A program made the translations under genes and the position numbers. Under the pieces are notes generated by a model. The model was not told the DNA's origin, searched no databases, and saw only the letters and a program-made list of their open reading frames with translations. 64,000 nucleotides of DNA from Vitis vinifera (lineage: Eukaryota; Streptophyta; Magnoliopsida; Vitales; Vitaceae): the NCBI RefSeq assembly GCF_030704535.1, contig NC_081811.1, positions 1,499,501 through 1,563,500 of the forward strand, written 5' to 3'. This document shows, one piece after another, positions 38,330 through 52,124 of the stretch. Each line of letters opens with the position of its first letter. Position 1 is the first letter of the stretch.

Positions 38330-41300
38330 CTACACAGCCAGGATGTCCACCTCGTCAGAACTTTCCTCATAGATTACATAACCAGTCTCTCGACCATCTT
38401 CATTGCCACTGCCCTGATCACTATTATAGCTGCTCTCAGATGAACTCATAGACACTGAACTGTCTGATGAATGGCTGCTCAGCTGTGACGACAAACTGGC
38501 ATCACTGTTTAAGATGTCAATCATTTGTTCAATCTCAATGATACTGCAAAAGAAACCAGAATCCCGAAAAGAAAAACAGTGGTAACTATCCAACTATTGT
38601 CATATTTACTTCCAAGTTCCAAGGATTTCAATTATATAAACCAACCTTCCCTCTGAAGGGAACTCAGCCAGCAAGCATATATCAGGTCTTTCCTCCGACA
38701 CCTGCTTTATAGGAATCATACTGCAGAATATGCACCAAAACATTATTGAAAAGAAAAACCAGAGGAAAATAATATAAAAATGAAAAAAAAAAAATATCCA
38801 TCCCAAAAGAGAAATCTGTTACCTTGAATTATAACATCTGTAATACCAGTCCCCTTCGGATGCTAGACCTTCTCTGTTGGATATGTCCTATTTGAATGCA
38901 TAGTCAGATGAATAAGAGACACCAAGAACTAAACCTAAATTTCATGAACATACAAATCAATGTGTAAGAATGTCAGCATGTTATATCTACTCACAAGGAG
39001 TCTCAGTAGCCTGAAGTCTCCTGCAATAATTGCTGATAAAAACTTAGCAACCTCCACCTGTGCATGACAACATATAGGGTTTCAGAGACACAAAGAAAGA
39101 AAGGGGAGAGAGAGAGACAGGTCCTCACTTCTTTGAGATGCATGCAATCCCGTAATAATAGAACCTCCAATAGATTCCCACCAGTGCTGCTGCCAAGGTT
39201 CCTGAATGAGAACAAATTTGCTAATTTCATCAGAGGCAAACTTTGGGGGACAGATTTTAAATATAGGCACCATGGAAGGATTCTAGAACAGTATTGCCTA
39301 TAGGAGAAACGCCTACCTTAAAAAGGTGCCAGTGATTGAGTAGGATGTCGAGAAATCAACGTATTTTAGTTTATGAAATCCCTGCACAAATTCCACAAAA
39401 GATTAACCTGTAGGAATTTCAACTGAAAACAGTTCTCCATCACCAATTTAGAAGCAACTTTTAATTCGGAGGACAAGCAAACAATGTAGGGAATCCCAAA
39501 TCACTCTGTTCCTATCATAGAATCAGGTTAGGTGCATGCAAACTTACCTAGGGCATCTAGATCCTTGCAATGGAAGCAAAGATACAATTTTTAATAATAA
39601 AGGATCTAGATTTATGGTTTCAAAAATATCTTTGAAGATTTGGATGTTCATAAATCAATTCCTTTTGATGAAGATCAATCTTGCAACTGCCGGAAGTCTT
39701 GTATACCCAAGATCTTTCGCTTGACTTGTTTCTTAGCACTCAAATTGTCACACCTCGGATTCTGGGCAACTCAGAATTCGACTTGTGACCCCAGGTCAAA
39801 GGTTTGACTCTAAGGGTTAAGCCTATCCAATGTAACGATCAATCCTAATAATCTGATTTTTTTTTTCTCAACAAAACAATATCTAACCCCAAATAAATTT
39901 ATTAAGCTAAGATTTACTATATCATATTATTTTATTTCATTTTATTTAGCTCCAAAACCAACCATCACTTGTTCACAAGTATAATAAATCCATCAATCAT
40001 CTTCTCACCCAAAAGCCCAAATATTTACAAAAAGGTTTTTCAATTAATAAAATATAATGAAGTTACAAAAGTTCCTATAACTTAAATTAGTACATACCAA
40101 AATATAATATAACTGAAAAACAACCATTATTATGGCTCTTTTATTTTCTGGAACACTTCCTAATCTTCCTATTCACAACTATATGACTACTATTATATTC
40201 AAAATAATAGTTTGATGTTTTGTAATAAATTTAATTAAGAATACAATGGTATTTTTCGTAAGGTAGAAAATCATAATTTTAATATAATTTATAATTGTGG
40301 AGTGTGAAGTAAATAAAAGTAATTTAATTTATTATTAAAAGAAAAGGACATGCGTGGTATTTCAAAATTTGTTTAATAATAATTATATATATATAAACGA
40401 CTTGTTGGGCGCGGGGGGAGTGAAAAGAAAAGAAAAGAAAAGAAAGAACGAAAAGAGGGAAATGCATGGGAGGTCGTTGTCCGCATACCACCGCCGATCC
40501 GATTATGAAACGATCTTCAATTGTGATGAAATTTCAGACAGGGATAATTTTCAACGTGGTGAACACTTCTATGGAGTCAGATTTTTTATCCGAAAATTGG
40601 ATTTTCTACTGTACAGGTAGGGGTGTGTTTTCCCTAAATTTCTCTCTTGACTTATTTGGGGCTTTTCATTTTGCTTTTATTTACTTTCAAAAACCTCCAT
40701 GGAAATGGGTGAGTTGTTGGGTTGAAATAGATTGTCATATAGTTTTCATTTAGATTGTTTTTGGAAACTCTAAATGTGTAAAATGATTTAGTTTTGCTTT
40801 GAAAATGTTAAATGGGAAGTGACTAAAAGTTTAATGCAAGATAAAAATATTAGAATTGTTGGTATTTAATTGTTGTTCTTGTGATAGAATTAACTGGATT
40901 GTTGTGGTTGTGAAATTTTTTTATTGGAATATTAGTTGATATATTTTTATGATTGTTGTCATGTTAGAAATTATAGAAATTTATTGGTGATATATTAGTG
41001 TTGAAAATAATGAAAATTATTTGTTAAAAATTTTGAGTACTGAGATATGCTTAAAATGATTGTTTTATATTAGAGATTGTTGGGAATTAATAAAATTAGG
41101 TTATAAATTATGTTTTGTGATATTTGGATTATTGGGAATTTTTCTTTGATATTTGGGATGATATAGTGAAAGAAAAATTGTTATATTGGTTGTTGGAAAT
41201 TATTAAGCATGTTGGAAAGAAATAAGATTTATGTGACTAAGGTTTAAATTATGTTTTGATGATGTACAAGTTAATTGTAAATTTTCTGTGATGTTGTGGT

Positions 41301-44300
41301 GATTAGAGTGAAGAAAAATCGTTGTGTGGATTGTTGGAAATTATGAAATATAATGGGAGTAAATAGAATTAAGTCTTGGAAAATTGTGGATGTTAAGGTA
41401 TGATTTGATTGCACTTCATATAAGTCATGGTTGTGTGAAGAAAAAGAAAAAAATTGAAAAAATGGTTGTGTGAAACGGAAATGAGAATGAAAAGACCCCA
41501 AAGATGGCAAAAATGAAAAGAAAAGAGAAATAAGAAATGGAAAGACCCTAGAGAGAGCGAATTAAGAAGGGAGTAAGATCCCTAGGGTGAAAGATTCAAA
41601 AGTTTACCCCAGGAAGACACCAACTGTGGAGTGTATTTGGGTACGGACGCGTATCCTTTGGTAAAAGCCTAAGAACAATAGTGCATTGCTTGATTGCATG
41701 TAAGCATTTGCATCATGTTGCATTTGGAAGAAAGATTTGTATTATTTATCAATTGTATGTTTGAATATATTATTCGAGACTAAAATGACTCATTTATTTT
41801 GTAAATTTACAATTATTGATATGCTAGACATATGATTGAATAAGAAAAGTGATAATTCTAATTGATCTAAATGTGTATGGTTGTGGTTCATTTAATGTAT
41901 ATAATGTAGATGTAAGATTACATTTTAGTATATGATTGCGTTTTATTGACCTAGAATTTCTAAACCATGTGGATGTAAAACACCCTACTGAGTAATGTGG
42001 AAATGTTCACCCTTTTATTTTCTAAAATTTTTAGATGTAGTTATAGTTTATGAGGAACCACAAGATCAGGAAGTGTTCCAAAAAGTCCAGAAAGTAAAAG
42101 AACCACAATAGTGGTTGGTTTTCAGTTATATTATATTTTGGCATGTACTAACTTGAGTTATCGGAACTTTTGTAACTTTCATTACGTTTTATTGTTGAAA
42201 AACATTTTTGTAAATATTTGAGCTTTTGGATGAGAAGATGATTGGTGAATTTATTATACTTGTGAACAGGTGATGGTTAATTTTGGAGCTAAATAAAATG
42301 AAATAAAATAATATGATATAGTAAATCTTAGCTTAATAAATTTATTTAGGGTTAGATGTTGTTTTGTTGAGAAAAAGAAAAGAAAAAAAAATCAAATTAT
42401 CAAGATTGATAGTTAGCTTAGATAGATATAACCCTTAGGGTCAAATCTTTGACCTAAGGTCACGAATTGAATTTCGAGTTGCCTAGAATTTGGGACGTGA
42501 CACAAATGGTGGGTGTTTGGAGGATAGGGCTCTATCTCTCTAGATGGTGGAAGAAAACAAAAGCCTAAAACCCTAAGCCTTAATGGGTATTTATACGGTT
42601 CCCTATTAGGTTTAAGTAACTTAAGTCCACCAAGGGCTTTGGTCACTAAACTTAGCATAAAAAGAATCTTAATTAATTAATTAACCCAATAGAGCTATCC
42701 AATTAATCAATTAGCCCAATTCAAAAATATCATTCACTAACCCCTTGTGCAACCTTGTAAAATTACGAAAACGCCATTATACACATAAATGAACCAAGAG
42801 TCAATCCAACCCTCATAAATCATACTAACAAGGTATATGAGCTCAAGGGGTAATAATTGGGACCCATAGGACAATACTAACTCCCTCATAATCCAATTAT
42901 GAATTTGATTCAACATCCTACTATAGAAAATCAAGTGCACTCCAATACCCTATGTAAATAACAACACATTAAGTGCTCGAGTTTGTGACCCATCATCCAT
43001 TGTATATAGTCTTCCTATGAGATGATGTTCGTAGTCTAACAAGGTGAAAACTATCAACCTCTCAAGACTACCTCTACTATTCTTGAGTTACATATCCTCC
43101 TATTGTGTGATTATCTGACATATCTCAACTCAACAAGAGTTTATGTCAAGTTCTACTTAAGGAACTACTATGACCATAATTTACATGAACACACCTCCTT
43201 AAGATTATCCAAAGACGCATATTGTCTTAATTTCATGAGATATCATGGTGCCTTTATTGAAAATACCTATTCCTATTGGCTTCCATCAATAGTGACCTAA
43301 TCCATAGAAAATATATGATTATTTTAGGATCTCACTTGTAAGTCAAAGCTAGTGTTGATTTTAGCACAAACTCAATATTCTCTCAAGGTTGAGAAATATT
43401 ACAATATAGTAGCTTGGTGAAATCATAACCACCCAATAGCCTTATATCAATACTCATTATACGTTATGTTCAATGTGTTATCATACACACCAATGCACTC
43501 ACGATAAGAAACTCACCTCGATGGCGAAGACCAACTATTCTTCCAATTAGGAAGTTGTGCACTACAACCTCTAATGGATTGCCTAAGCCCATGAACTAGC
43601 TGTAAACAAATCATTTACTTGCAAGGAACCTATGAATTGGATATTTCGTGCAACTCCTAATGTACTCAAGTCATGTACATTGCAAGAGATGCAATTCAGA
43701 ATACTCATAAAGTATAATGCATGGAATGAGGATAGATAAAAGTGAAACTAATTAATAAATTCCAAATTTTATTACATCATGTCATGTTTTTAACCTCTAT
43801 CCTAACAAACAAGACATCCCATAATCATCCCTTCTATAGGAAACAAAAAATAAATTAGATTTGTAGTAACTATTCAACATAAGTCTCTAACCCATTATAA
43901 TTTTGATGGATAATTCCAACAAAGTGGAGATAAATCCGACTGTCAAAACTAAGACAATTAATCATGTAGATCTGCATAAACTGCAAAACTAAAAAAATAG
44001 CTAACAACAGTTATTATTAGAACAAGGTCCTATGTAACTTTGATGATGGATACTATTGTTGCACTCTTGTAATTAATAGAGTCTTAATTTTATGTTTTTC
44101 TATTTTTCATATTTTACTATTACTACCAAAAAACACTAAGCATGTACTTTGATGCATTTCATTCTCTTTATTTTCATACTTAATACTTAATAATGAAAAG
44201 GAAGAGAAAAAAAAACTATATATAATAAAACTACTTCCTCAATATGATAGTACCGAATTAGATCATAGAGAAAAGAATCCCATCCTCATCTTCGACAAAA

Positions 44301-47300
44301 AGAATACAAGTATTTAACGAGAGAGAAAGAAAGAGTATAAGTAGAAGAAGAAAAAGAAAGAGTGAAAGAGGTGTGCCCATGTTTTGAATAATGTGGACAC
44401 ACAGACAATGGTGCAGTTTTAGCTCTATGCCTACATCAGAAAATTGACTAATTGTAAGTAGATATGGATTTTTCCATATCTCCCCACTCACAGGGAATGG
44501 AATCAAGCTACAGTTTTGCTGGTTGTATAGAGACTAAAGGAACAAAGCCATGGGACAGATTTTCCAACTGAGATGATGGAAATAGTTAACCATATGGTCC
44601 ATATCACAGTCTTTACTCATGCAATCACCAGCTTTTATAGCTTTTGGCAAATCCCAAACGACTATAGTAAATTCAAATATTTTAGGGAAGTAATAATTGA
44701 ATCTTCACTAAGTTGACAATCAAGCAAAAGTTCATCGGTTTTGGATGTTTTAGTTTAATGGTAAAATATTTTCCAATAGGCAAATAATAGATATTAGATT
44801 AAAGAGCCTAACAGAAAGGACATATTTATTCCCTCGTTTAGAGGGGGAAAAAATAGAAACATTTTAGCTTTATATTTTTACCTAAACTTTCATAGAAACG
44901 CAAACCCATTGAGCAAGAAATGTACTTCAGGAAGCTTGCATTGTAAAGCTCGCATTATAAATCAACTAATCTTTTCTAGTAGCACAGGAAAATACCTTAA
45001 CAAGTATGCGGACTTTATAGTCGTGTAGCTTAAACCCTCTAAGTGCCAATGAGGTTAGATGAGGACAATTGTTTACCAGATCAACACAGGTTGGTGACTT
45101 CAAACTGTCATCTCTACCTGAAAATTGAAGACATGTAGTGAGCAGAGTTTTCTCAGATCATGAAATAAAGAAAACAACATTTGCTTTCTATTGAAGGCAA
45201 AGAAAACATTGAACAAGGAACTATACCTGTTTTTGAAGACTCGAAGAATAAACGCTCTATCAAGTGACAATTTGTGCTCACTGACATCAGTGTCTGCCTT
45301 AATTCAACATGCCTGTTCAGAAGAAACAGAATGTTTCCTCATAAAAATTTGAAAAAACTTGGCATATAGGGGGGGTGGGGGGAACAGATAAACAGCCAAA
45401 TTGTGAATGCAAGCCAAATGAAAGCAAAAAGGCATTCATTGAGCAAGGAGGCATAAAACCAAATCATATCCTTTCATCAAGAATACAGCAGATTGGAAAG
45501 AATCTCTTACCCTATCAAAGATACTGGTTACTAACAGAAAGGATAGATTACAAATCCATACCATATGAAAGAAAGCATGCATTCACTAAAGATACACCAA
45601 AATACATTTTGTTTTAATATATAAAGGAAAAGAGACTCTTTTCCTATCAAAGACATTGTACATTACATGGCATGCTAATAAGAAAGACAGAACTTCATTA
45701 CTTCATATTCTGAGACATTACAACAATAGGGAAGGGTGATCAAAAGTTGCACATTAATTGTGTTATTGTGCATTCATCTTGTATCACAATGTAACTACTC
45801 ATTCACAAATATACGCAAAAGCATATCTCATCATGTGCAGACAAATTGAAGGGCTTTGAACTAAGTACTAACATGTCTAGAATGAAAGCAAGGCTCAATG
45901 CCATCTTATGATGTTCCAAATGCAATCCCCCCAACCCCAACCAAAAAAGGAAAGGTAAACACAGGCAAAGACCAGGTAGGAGACTTACAGGCCAACAATT
46001 TCCAGATCAAGGAGAGATGGGCAAGCCGATAATGCTGCACATAGTGCTGTGTTATCCATTCTTTCAATGTTGTAAAGGTGCAATCTTTTCAAAAGGGCCC
46101 TAACAATGAATAAATAGAAGTAGAGATTAAGAACAAAAAAACAGGTCACATACACATGTATATGTACACCAGGTTCTCTTTGAGTAGTACTCAACCATAC
46201 CCAGCAGCACCACTATCCCCACTAAGAGCAGTTAAGCAGGATCTGGAAAGAATGGATGATTCCTTCCCCTGTCTAGATCTTTTATCATTCCATGAGAAGC
46301 CAGCTGCATCTACAGAATTCCTGATGGTATAAACCAATGGCTGAGAAGATCCAGGTGACAAAGTTGGGCCAGGAACTATACCAAGCCTAAGAGACCTGTT
46401 TTTAGGAACAATTGTGTTAAGAACTATTTAAAGAGATCAATTAGTCAAAAAAAAAAAAAGAAAAGCCAAGTAGTGCAATGATAACTTCAAACTATTTGAG
46501 TAGTGTAAGAGAGTTTCATGAACTTTCTAACTGCAACAATTTGATACATCATCCTTCTTCCTAAATACTAAACAGCCTACTATTATGCTTGTATAAATGC
46601 TAACACCCATAGACATTCTGACTTTAATAAATTGACTGAACTGTCCTGCCTAGTTTTATGAACAAGAGGAATTTGTTCATTGGACTCTCAAACCCAACTA
46701 AGGTGGGACCAACATTGATCCTAGACCAAATGGGTCAAGGTCATGTTGAATTCATCGGCATGATAAGTTAGTGGTCAAATATGGTGGGGTCAGAGCAGCT
46801 TAATAGATTGCCTAATGTCAGCAGTTGACAGTGCATGCAGGAATCTTTTCATAATTAGAATAGACTGCTACTGTAAAAATTTCACATGTGCACCCCACTA
46901 TTCTTTTTCCACATATACACATACATATTTTACATTAAAATACATAAAAGATTGATTGTGCCATTGATGACTCAATAACATCAGGCCTAGTGATCCTTAG
47001 CCTCAAAATGAGCTTAAAGCATGCACCATTCCTGTAAATATGCAACTATGAACCACCCTATTCAGAGTTCTCGCTTGGTAGCAAACATTCAAACTCCCCA
47101 TAAACACTGGATAAGCCTGCAGTAATGACATTATGGACAACATACAATATGGTATTGCATTGCCAACAAATAAATAAGACAAAGCAATTCCCGGAAACAT
47201 TAGATAAGAAATCGCACCTCCTTCCTCAATAAACTGTTATTTATGGCCTGGTTAGTTTTCTTCAAGACTAACAAATTCTTCAATTTTTTCCCTCAAAGTT

Positions 47301-49508
47301 CAATATTTTGTGGGTACTAAATAGTATTGAACCCCTGGGATCTGATACAAATCTTGAGCTTTTACAAGTGAAATGTTTTCTTGGGTCTTGGTTCTAATAT
47401 GATTTAATCATATCAAGACTATTTGATTTAAAACAGTTTCTGTAATAGTTTCAGCAAGCTTATTTCCCAAAACAGTTTAGATTTTAAAGTTTTTTATTGA
47501 TATCAAGAACATATTTTAATATCGAAATCGATATAAAAAACTATGTGATTAATATTGTTCATTAGATCTATAAGAAAAGATGAAAATAATTTTTAATAGG
47601 AATAAAAAGTGAAAATATCACAAGAACACTAATGAAAAGTACATGATTAACCAAATCTTTTGAAGGACTAAAATAAAATACAATATATGAAGGAAAGTAG
47701 AACCCAGCCAAAATACCTAGATAACAAACACTTACTGAAGGACTTTTCCAGCTCGTTGGATCATTGTAGATACAACTGCATTGTTGACCTTTGGAACTAC
47801 TGTCGTCAAGTCAATATTGGCATAGCACAAAGGATCCATGGCACACTTATGGAACATTGAACAAGTAGCTGCAGTGTAGCATAGGCTTTGCGTATCTAAC
47901 ATAGAAAATACCTGCACATCAACATCATAATCAATTACTTGGAGGATCCACTTCCTTCTATAGAGAAAAAAAAAAAACAGGGTTAGTTTGCATTTGCTGC
48001 CCGATCCAATTTCTAACTTATTTAGATTCTGTTTGGATTTAGGCACAAAAAGGTGAAATGAAAGGAAAATAATAAAAATAGCTCAACAAAATATCCTTCT
48101 TATTATGTGCATGACATGGGGCACTATTTGGATTAGACTTGATCTTCCAACAGGTTTTTTTCATGGAAACTAGCACTCTTTTATTTGCCAACTATACCAC
48201 TTTTTTCACACATCTTCAGAGTAAGGAAGATTTTTGTATTTGCCTACATTTAAGGAATTTTTTATTTGCTGACAATTAAGGAAATTTTCGAACTCGTCAC
48301 AATATAAGAATGACTCAAAAGTTTATCCTCCTACAGATACCTGCATGCATGAGAACCAAGATTCTTTTTTTCAACTTCATACTTCATTCTAGATATGGCA
48401 GCAGTCCAACATCTTATAGCTTATTTTCTCAGAATAATTATTACCTCAAGGCAACAACAGTTCACACAATCCCAGGACAATCACTCCTGCCATTCTGATC
48501 ATGCTATAATCTACAACACGATAATACATCTCATCTCGAACTACCAAAGAATGCAATGAGATGAAGCTCATAGCTCCATCCATTCAACACTAAAAGATAA
48601 GAAATTTTCGTTTCTAATTGTGACCATCATCCAAAACCAAATTTATAAACATCAATCTAATCTGAAAATACTAAAAAAATCCCAAAATAAAACCTCATCG
48701 TTTCCAACTACATATTTCTCCATCCCATAAAAAACAAAAAACAAAAACACACACATTACATATTTCTCGAACAACTCAAGAAATCACAACATTATGTAAC
48801 TCGAAGTAAAGAAACCAAAAAGCAGTATCCTTGAATTATACTCTACAACAATCTGTTTGGTAGCTGAGAAAAAAGCAGGAAAACTTAAAAAAAAAAAAAT
48901 TTAAAAAAAGCTCAAATGCTAGATAAATCATCCATTCCACATTCTAACTAAACCGAATACAATGACCAGGATTCTATCGTATAGATTTTCCACTTCAGGA
49001 GATTAAAAAGGTTTACAACAACATAAAAGGCAAAATCTTCAAATTCACATTCTCCTCCCCTTTCCTTTCAATATCCTCACTAATCACAGTATCCTAAAAA
49101 AAAGGGCCAAAATTTTCAGACCAACAACCAAACTTTTCCAAATGAAAAACACACCTTGATGGTGAGATCAGGAGGTAGAGCCCAGGTCAGCGAGTTATGG
49201 ATCGAAGCGCGCTTCCGAGCAGATCTTTTACCCGCTTCGAGCAGCGCTGAGCCCAATCGAAGCGCGCGATCGATCAACAGGTTCTGATCGGAATCACAAG
49301 CCCTAGAATCGAGAAGCTTCTCGAAGGAGAGGTGGAGAGAGGGACCAGAAGAATCGGAAAGTTCGAGAAACGCCTCCAGGAGACCCTCCATTTGGTCCGA
49401 TTGGGAAACCCTTGGGTTTAAGCAACAGTGAGAGTGGCGGAGAACAGGATCGTTGGCGCACACGCACGGCCGCTTCGCCATTGATGGAGCCTCAAGCAGC
49501 GTATCCAT
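38330..49508 (-). CDS. SKIP17-like F-box protein, 12 exons
   Basis: Exons (minus): 49508-49155, 47911-47736, 46395-46201, 46099-45989, 45312-45227, 45117-44996, 39381-39317, 39201-39129, 39057-38995, 38887-38823, 38720-38646, 38543-38330. All junctions are GT-AG and phases agree, giving 532 residues. The F-box (LPPDLTIKVFSMLDTQSL, then CSMFHKCAMDPLCYANIDL) is at about residues 112-155. LRR-like segments follow (ALLKRLHLYNIERMD, ACPSLLDLEIVGL, NNCPHLTSLALRGF, LLEVLLLRDCMHLKEV). The Ser/Asp/Glu-rich tail ends SSDEVDILAV. Block order matches Arabidopsis SKIP17 (At4g02740), an ASK-interacting F-box protein expected to be the substrate receptor of an SCF ubiquitin ligase; its targets are not known to me. 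I chose ATG 49508 because a longer frame upstream only translates the CT repeat. Intron 6 (39382-44995) is swollen by insertions. Confidence 0.88.
39485..43921 (-). mobile_element. LTR-like sequence in F-box intron 6, itself interrupted
   Basis: On the minus strand the segment runs from TGTTGGAATTATCC (43921) to GGGATTCCCTACA (39485), LTR-like TG...CA ends. It totals about 1.68 kb once the 39746-42502 insertion and its duplicated target are subtracted. A TATA box (TATAAATACCC on the minus strand, 42585-42595) lies in a plausible U3/R position. No internal coding region, primer site or polypurine tract was found beside it, so a solo LTR is the best reading. I could not settle a 5-bp target duplication: AACAA occurs at both edges, but only if the TG end is trimmed. 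Confidence 0.5.
39746..42502. mobile_element. 2757-bp element with inverted ends of about 410 bp, TG...CA, 5-bp duplication
   Basis: The left end (39746 to about 40160, starting TGTCACACCTCGG) is repeated as reverse complement at the right end (about 42060-42502, starting TGTCACGTCCCAAATTC). The match is clear along the whole arm, including a block of about 65 bp around 39890-39955 that is nearly unchanged. The site CAAAT flanks it at 39741-39745 and 42503-42507. TG...CA ends plus a 5-bp duplication indicate integrase-type insertion, i.e. a solo LTR, but inverted repeats this long inside an LTR are unusual; a long-TIR DNA element is the alternative. The inner region has no transposase or Gag-Pol frame. 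Confidence 0.7.
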
Positions 49509-49516
49509 AGCGAGTG

Positions 49517-49519
<3 letters not shown>

Positions 49520-49550
<31 letters not shown>
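49520..49550 (-). repeat. (CT)15 microsatellite in the F-box 5' UTR
   Basis: About 15 perfect CT units on the minus strand end 11 bases before the chosen ATG at 49508. CT-rich leaders are common in plant 5' UTRs and can bind GAGA-type factors at the DNA level. A length-polymorphic tract this close to a start codon could alter initiation; that is inference. Confidence 0.9.
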
Positions 49551-49553
<3 letters not shown>

Positions 49554-49699
49554 GCGCCAAAGAGAGAGGGAGGAGGGGGAGAGTGGTGGCTTTATAGCGA
49601 GAAGGATCGAGTTGTACGGACAATATATTGGGATGACACCTGTGTAGCACGTGGAGATCAAGCGTGTGAAGGTTCGCCGGCAGTTCTTTCACTGAATCG

Positions 49700-52090
49700 A
49701 TGATGTCAAGGCACCACCAACCACTTTTGTTTATTTATTTATTTGTTCAGATTTTCTGTGCCTTAAATTATGTAAGTTGGAATACTTTCAATAAAATTTG
49801 TATTTAATTTAAAAAAATAATAATTACACTTTATTCACTCATTTTTTATTATAATGTATTTAATGATGCTATAAAAACTATGGTAAGTTCGTATTTCATA
49901 TCGATATAAATTTCTTATTTCTTAACTCTTCTTTATTTCCTTATTCTTTATTAAACAACACATTATCAATAAAAACATTTATATTATATTTTTTTTAAAA
50001 AAGACTTCTAATTTAAATAATTACAAGAAGATATGTCGTGATATAATTTTTTTTTTTATGTATTATCATATTTAATTGATTTCTTAAATTTTAAATTATT
50101 CATAACCCGAACCTATGTAAAATAAATGTTAAAAGTCATATGATCAAAAGATATATGAAAAATACTGTGTTTAAATTCATATAAGCAAAAGTATAAAAAC
50201 AAACATGTACATATCATTTGCATAAATTTTTTAATAAAAAAATTAATATTTTGTATATAATAATTTTAAATTCTATTATATAACGTGAAGTTATACATAA
50301 CAATTATTTTTTTAAATTATACAGCTAAAAGTTATATAAAGAATATTTTATAACTTGAAGTTCTTATCTTATATATTTGTATAAAAAAAATTGTATGACT
50401 CATAGCAAGCTATATAAATTTTATATATTTTCATTACGAGAAGTTACGAGGACTTATATAAATTTTTTGTTTTTGAATTGAATGATTGAAATTCTTAATT
50501 TGTTATGATTCAAATTTGATCTAAGTATCTTCTGGTAACTTTTTAAGCCATATAAGTTAAAACTTTTATATTATAGAAAACTAATACTTTTTTTTTTTAA
50601 TAAATGTTTATATTTATTAATTGTATACTTAAAATATCGAGTAAATTTATTCCAAGATATTTGTATCCTAGTTCGTACAACATATTTAACAATTGATGTT
50701 GATATACATAAAGTAAACTTGATTATGAACTTTTAAAAAAATAAAATTATGTCACTAATAATATAAAATTTTATATGAATGACACTTTATATTTTATCAT
50801 GTCCAGACAAATCCGATATGATCAACATAGTTATCGAGATAAATAATAAAGTACTTACCCATTACAAATTATGTAAATATATATAATAAAATTATAATTT
50901 TTTTATCTAGTGACTAATTTATCTACATCCGTGAAGGATTGTATGACATATGTAAGTTATTATTTTGATAAGACAAATTTTTCGCCGTTCGTGGGAAGAA
51001 ATAGAATCTAGAAGAATTGCATAATTTCTTTTGAAAATTTTATTATATACAAACGAATATGATATATTGACGTCCCTTCAGTGTAGTTAAATAATTAAAG
51101 CAAAAAATAATGTCTTAATTAGACAAGTGACTATTATAACATAAAAAATAGAAGGAAAAAAGTGAAAAAAAAATCAATTTAAAATCAGTAAATATTTTAT
51201 ATATTATTTCAAATTTATTTAACTTATTTTAACTCTTTCATATAAATATTAAATAATTTGAAAATGTATAAGCTTTTAACTAATTTTAATTATATTTAAT
51301 TTTCCTTCGTATTTTATATAATATAATCAAATATTTTCTTTAATATTTTTTAATATAGCCTAAATTTTATGTTAAAAGCCCTAGAGTGTGGGAAAAATCA
51401 CATATTATAATTTATTTATTTATTTATTATGGGTCACATATTGTAAATTATTTAAATCTTCCATTAATAAGATTATTGAGATACAAGTACTGTGAAAACC
51501 ATAGTCTATAAAATTTATAAATAATATCAAACTTAGAACTTTGGATTAACTGGCCAGACCAAGAAGTAACTTTAGGGTGCCACCTTACTTGGAACTTCAC
51601 CCACAGACATGAAAAATTCCCTACCCCCCCACCCTTTTTTTTTTTCGTTTTCTTCTTGTCAACATTCCAAATCCTTTTCCACACGCATTGCTCTATAGAA
51701 GAAAGACCAGTTACACCAGTGAAAATTGAAGAGGGGCCATACTTTGACACCTGCAGATGGCTCACATGGCCTCATGGACATGTTATAGCTTGAAACAGGT
51801 TGGTAGCCCATCTTGCCCATATGGGGGTTATGTAATTGGCCGATCTCATATGACTTTTCAATGTATCTATCTAATTAAGAGGAACCTAATATAAATTATC
51901 ACAAAGTTCTTCTCTTATCTGAAGTATAATATTTTGACTTGTTTTTTCTTAAGTATATGATCCCATATGACTTCTAAACATATTTACCAAGTTAAGAGAA
52001 GGCCACTATATATATATATATATATATATTAGTCTCTTTACTCCCAATAGACCCTCAGCTTAAAACCCGTTTATCCAATTAAGAGGAGCT

Positions 52091-52124
<34 letters not shown>

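Noticed and set aside
39485-43921. Five-base duplication AACAA as target site of the LTR-like sequence
   Set aside because: It only works if the TG...CA terminus is trimmed; the flanks of the full TG...CA unit do not match, so I left the target site open.
49509-49661. Upstream extension of the F-box protein by 51 residues
   Set aside because: It translates the CT repeat into Leu-Ser runs and has no family support; the ATG at 49508 starts family-like sequence.
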